Below are positions 6,355 to 7,435 of a stretch of DNA of 7,435 nt, piece after piece. The position numbers and the translations under genes were made by a program. Numbering within the stretch: position 1 is the first letter of the stretch; every line of letters begins with the position of its first letter. Location of the stretch: NCBI GenBank assembly GCA_002428895.1, contig DIYC01000093.1:8128-15562 (forward strand). Reading direction: 5' to 3'. Source of the DNA: Burkholderiales bacterium UBA6064 (GTDB lineage Bacteria; Pseudomonadota; Gammaproteobacteria; Burkholderiales; Burkholderiaceae_B). Under the pieces are notes generated by a model. It saw nothing but the letters and a program-made list of their open reading frames with translations. It was not told the DNA's origin and did not search any database.

Positions 6355-6380
6355 TTTAAACTAAAAGGTTTTACTTTAAA
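6355..6380. promoter_or_regulatory. 26-bp AT-rich palindrome upstream of phaC
   Basis: The segment reads TTTAAA-C-TAAAA-GG-TTTTA-C-TTTAAA, symmetric about 6367/6368 apart from a C/C mismatch and the central GG. Outside it, AAGCC (6328-6332) and GGCTT (6381-6385) are further inverted arms, though not in register. It lies about 40 bases upstream of the small minus-strand gene and 180 bases upstream of phaC, so it could be an operator for either or a hairpin in a transcript. Confidence 0.35.
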
Positions 6381-6398
6381 GGCTTGTTACAGGAAAAA

Positions 6399-6479
6399 AT
6401 GTTTGACAAGTTAATTCATGCTCGCCAGAATACAAAGCAAACTAAAAATACTGAACTGCCTAGACACGATTCATCGTAA
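6399..6479 (+). CDS. Possible 26-codon ORF in the phaC leader
   Basis: An ATG at 6399 opens 26 codons (starting MFDKLIHARQ, ending RHDSS) to a TAA at 6477-6479. AGGA (6391-6394) sits 4 bases upstream. The peptide is polar and shows no recognisable feature. It could be a short leader peptide, but such ORFs arise often by chance, and a good -35 hexamer overlaps its first codons. Confidence 0.15.
   Translation: MFDKLIHARQNTKQTKNTELPRHDSS
6403..6431 (+). promoter_or_regulatory. Candidate sigma-70 promoter for phaC
   Basis: A perfect -35 hexamer TTGACA (6403-6408) is followed at 17 bp by CAGAAT (6426-6431), which keeps four of six -10 positions. Transcription would start near 6438, leaving a leader of about 120 bases before phaC. 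TATGAT at 6492-6497 is a better -10 but lacks a recognisable -35. Confidence 0.4.
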
Positions 6480-6560
6480 CAATGCTTAGGTTATGATTAT
6501 AAAGAAAAAATTAAGATAATAAGACGAAAAGTCAGCAAAAAAACCGCAAAAGGAGACCCT

Positions 6561-7435
6561 GTGAGTCATTTTTATCCAGATTTTGAAGATTTGTTCGACC
6601 AATATTTGCCTTTAGCGCTTCAATTTCAAGAAAATTTTCAAAAAAATTTTCAACATGCTTTGCATGCTAGTCAATCGATGGCTAAAGTGTCAGGTTGGCA
6701 TTTTGATGTGAGTGATAAGCAGAATCCTGAAGATCAAACGACTGTTTATCCTCCTGCATTTAATCCTGTTACGATCGAGGCGATCGCGCCTTTTTTTTCC
6801 TCAACTTTAGCAGCCGTGCAGCATGCTTTGTCTAAAATTCCTTTAGATTCTTTAGGTCAACTTCAAACTGAATATGCGACTGAACTGACTGAACTAACCA
6901 ATACTGCCTTGTCGAATTTGCAGCAATCTGATGACAGTCAAGCTTCTACTCTGAGTTTACATCAGTGGATTGAAGGTGATCGTCGATTTGCCTCTGAAGA
7001 TTGGCATGACAATGGTCCTTTTGCGTGGGCAGCAGCGCTGTATTCTTTGAATGCACGTTACTCTCATAAACTGGTGGAGTTATTACCCAAAGATTTACCC
7101 GAGCGCAAACAAGCGGAGTATGCAATAGAGCACGTGATTAGCGCCATGAGTCCAGCGAATTATTTAGCGACTAATCCTGAAGCCCAGAAAAAAATTCTTG
7201 CCACCAAAGGTGAGTCTATTTCATTGTCAATTTCTAATTTTCTCAATGATTTAACTAAAGGAAGAATTTCTCAGGCTGATGAGTCTGCCTTTGAGGTTGG
7301 GGTGAATGTAGCGATTACGGCAGGCGATGTTGTGTTTGAAAACGAATTATTTCAACTGATTCAATATCGACCGTCAACTGACAAAGTGGGCGAGCGTCCC
7401 ATGCTGTTTATTCCCCCTTGCATCAATAAATATTA
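6561..7435 (+). CDS. phaC: Class I poly(3-hydroxyalkanoate) synthase PhaC, 3' end missing
   Basis: PhaC polymerises (R)-3-hydroxyacyl-CoA into polyhydroxyalkanoate on the surface of cytoplasmic storage granules. The frame is open from a GTG at 6561, preceded by AAGGAG (6550-6555) at 5 bases, to the window end, giving 291 codons. The first 130 or so residues are variable, with low-complexity QENFQKNFQ near residue 24. The conserved N-terminal domain follows: WIEGDRRFASEDWHDNGPF, YSLNARYSHKLVELLP, AMSPANYLATNPEAQKKIL, DLTKGRISQADESAFEVG, FQLIQYRPSTDKV and IPPCINKY. These match the class I signature closely. The lipase-like box with the catalytic Cys, and the Asp and His of the active site, should lie beyond the window. 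In Burkholderiales phaA/phaB genes often follow. The gene is 243 bases from the minus-strand gene upstream and probably has its own promoter. Confidence 0.95.
   Translation, partial: MSHFYPDFEDLFDQYLPLALQFQENFQKNFQHALHASQSMAKVSGWHFDVSDKQNPEDQTTVYPPAFNPVTIEAIAPFFSSTLAAVQHALSKIPLDSLGQLQTEYATELTELTNTALSNLQQSDDSQASTLSLHQWIEGDRRFASEDWHDNGPFAWAAALYSLNARYSHKLVELLPKDLPERKQAEYAIEHVISAMSPANYLATNPEAQKKILATKGESISLSISNFLNDLTKGRISQADESAFEVGVNVAITAGDVVFENELFQLIQYRPSTDKVGERPMLFIPPCINKY

Overview
The window looks like a chromosomal segment of a low-GC betaproteobacterium, most likely in the order Burkholderiales. By eye the GC content is in the low forties, with T-rich codon use. The main evidence is gene order: a DinG/YoaA-type helicase, convergent bamD, then divergent rluD-pgeF leading to a class I polyhydroxyalkanoate synthase (phaC). 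From memory, the bamD/rluD/pgeF/phaC neighbourhood is common in Burkholderiales. Genus cannot be fixed from the sequence; low-GC relatives such as Polynucleobacter or Hydromonas would fit.

Layout. (1) 1-1430: C-terminal two thirds of a YoaA/DinG-family helicase, cut by the window start. (2) 1399-2571: an unrecognised 390-residue protein whose start overlaps the helicase end, so the two are probably co-transcribed. (3) 2572-2588: a hairpin between the convergent genes that overlaps the bamD stop codon. (4) 2587-3441, minus strand: bamD, an outer-membrane assembly lipoprotein. (5) 3442-3578: AT-rich divergent promoter region with a perfect -10 for bamD and an 8-bp dyad. (6) 3579-4769 and 4762-5514: rluD and pgeF, overlapping by 8 bases. 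(7) 5515-6560: an accessory patch holding an interrupted inverted repeat, a lysine-free 128-residue orphan gene, two hairpins, a small minus-strand membrane-protein gene, an AT-rich palindrome, a possible 26-codon ORF and a candidate sigma-70 promoter. (8) 6561-7435: the N-terminal part of phaC, cut by the window end.

The recognised genes are housekeeping functions: DNA repair, beta-barrel protein assembly, 23S rRNA pseudouridylation, peptidoglycan precursor quality control and carbon storage. No phage, IS, CRISPR, tRNA or rRNA is visible. The least ordinary parts are the 1-kb pgeF-phaC interval, the unknown gene behind the helicase, and departures from family norms in RluD (internal insertion plus acidic tail) and PgeF (missing N-terminal loop). 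I see no convincing new multi-gene system; the strongest unexplained single gene is the lysine-free orphan at 5615-6001.
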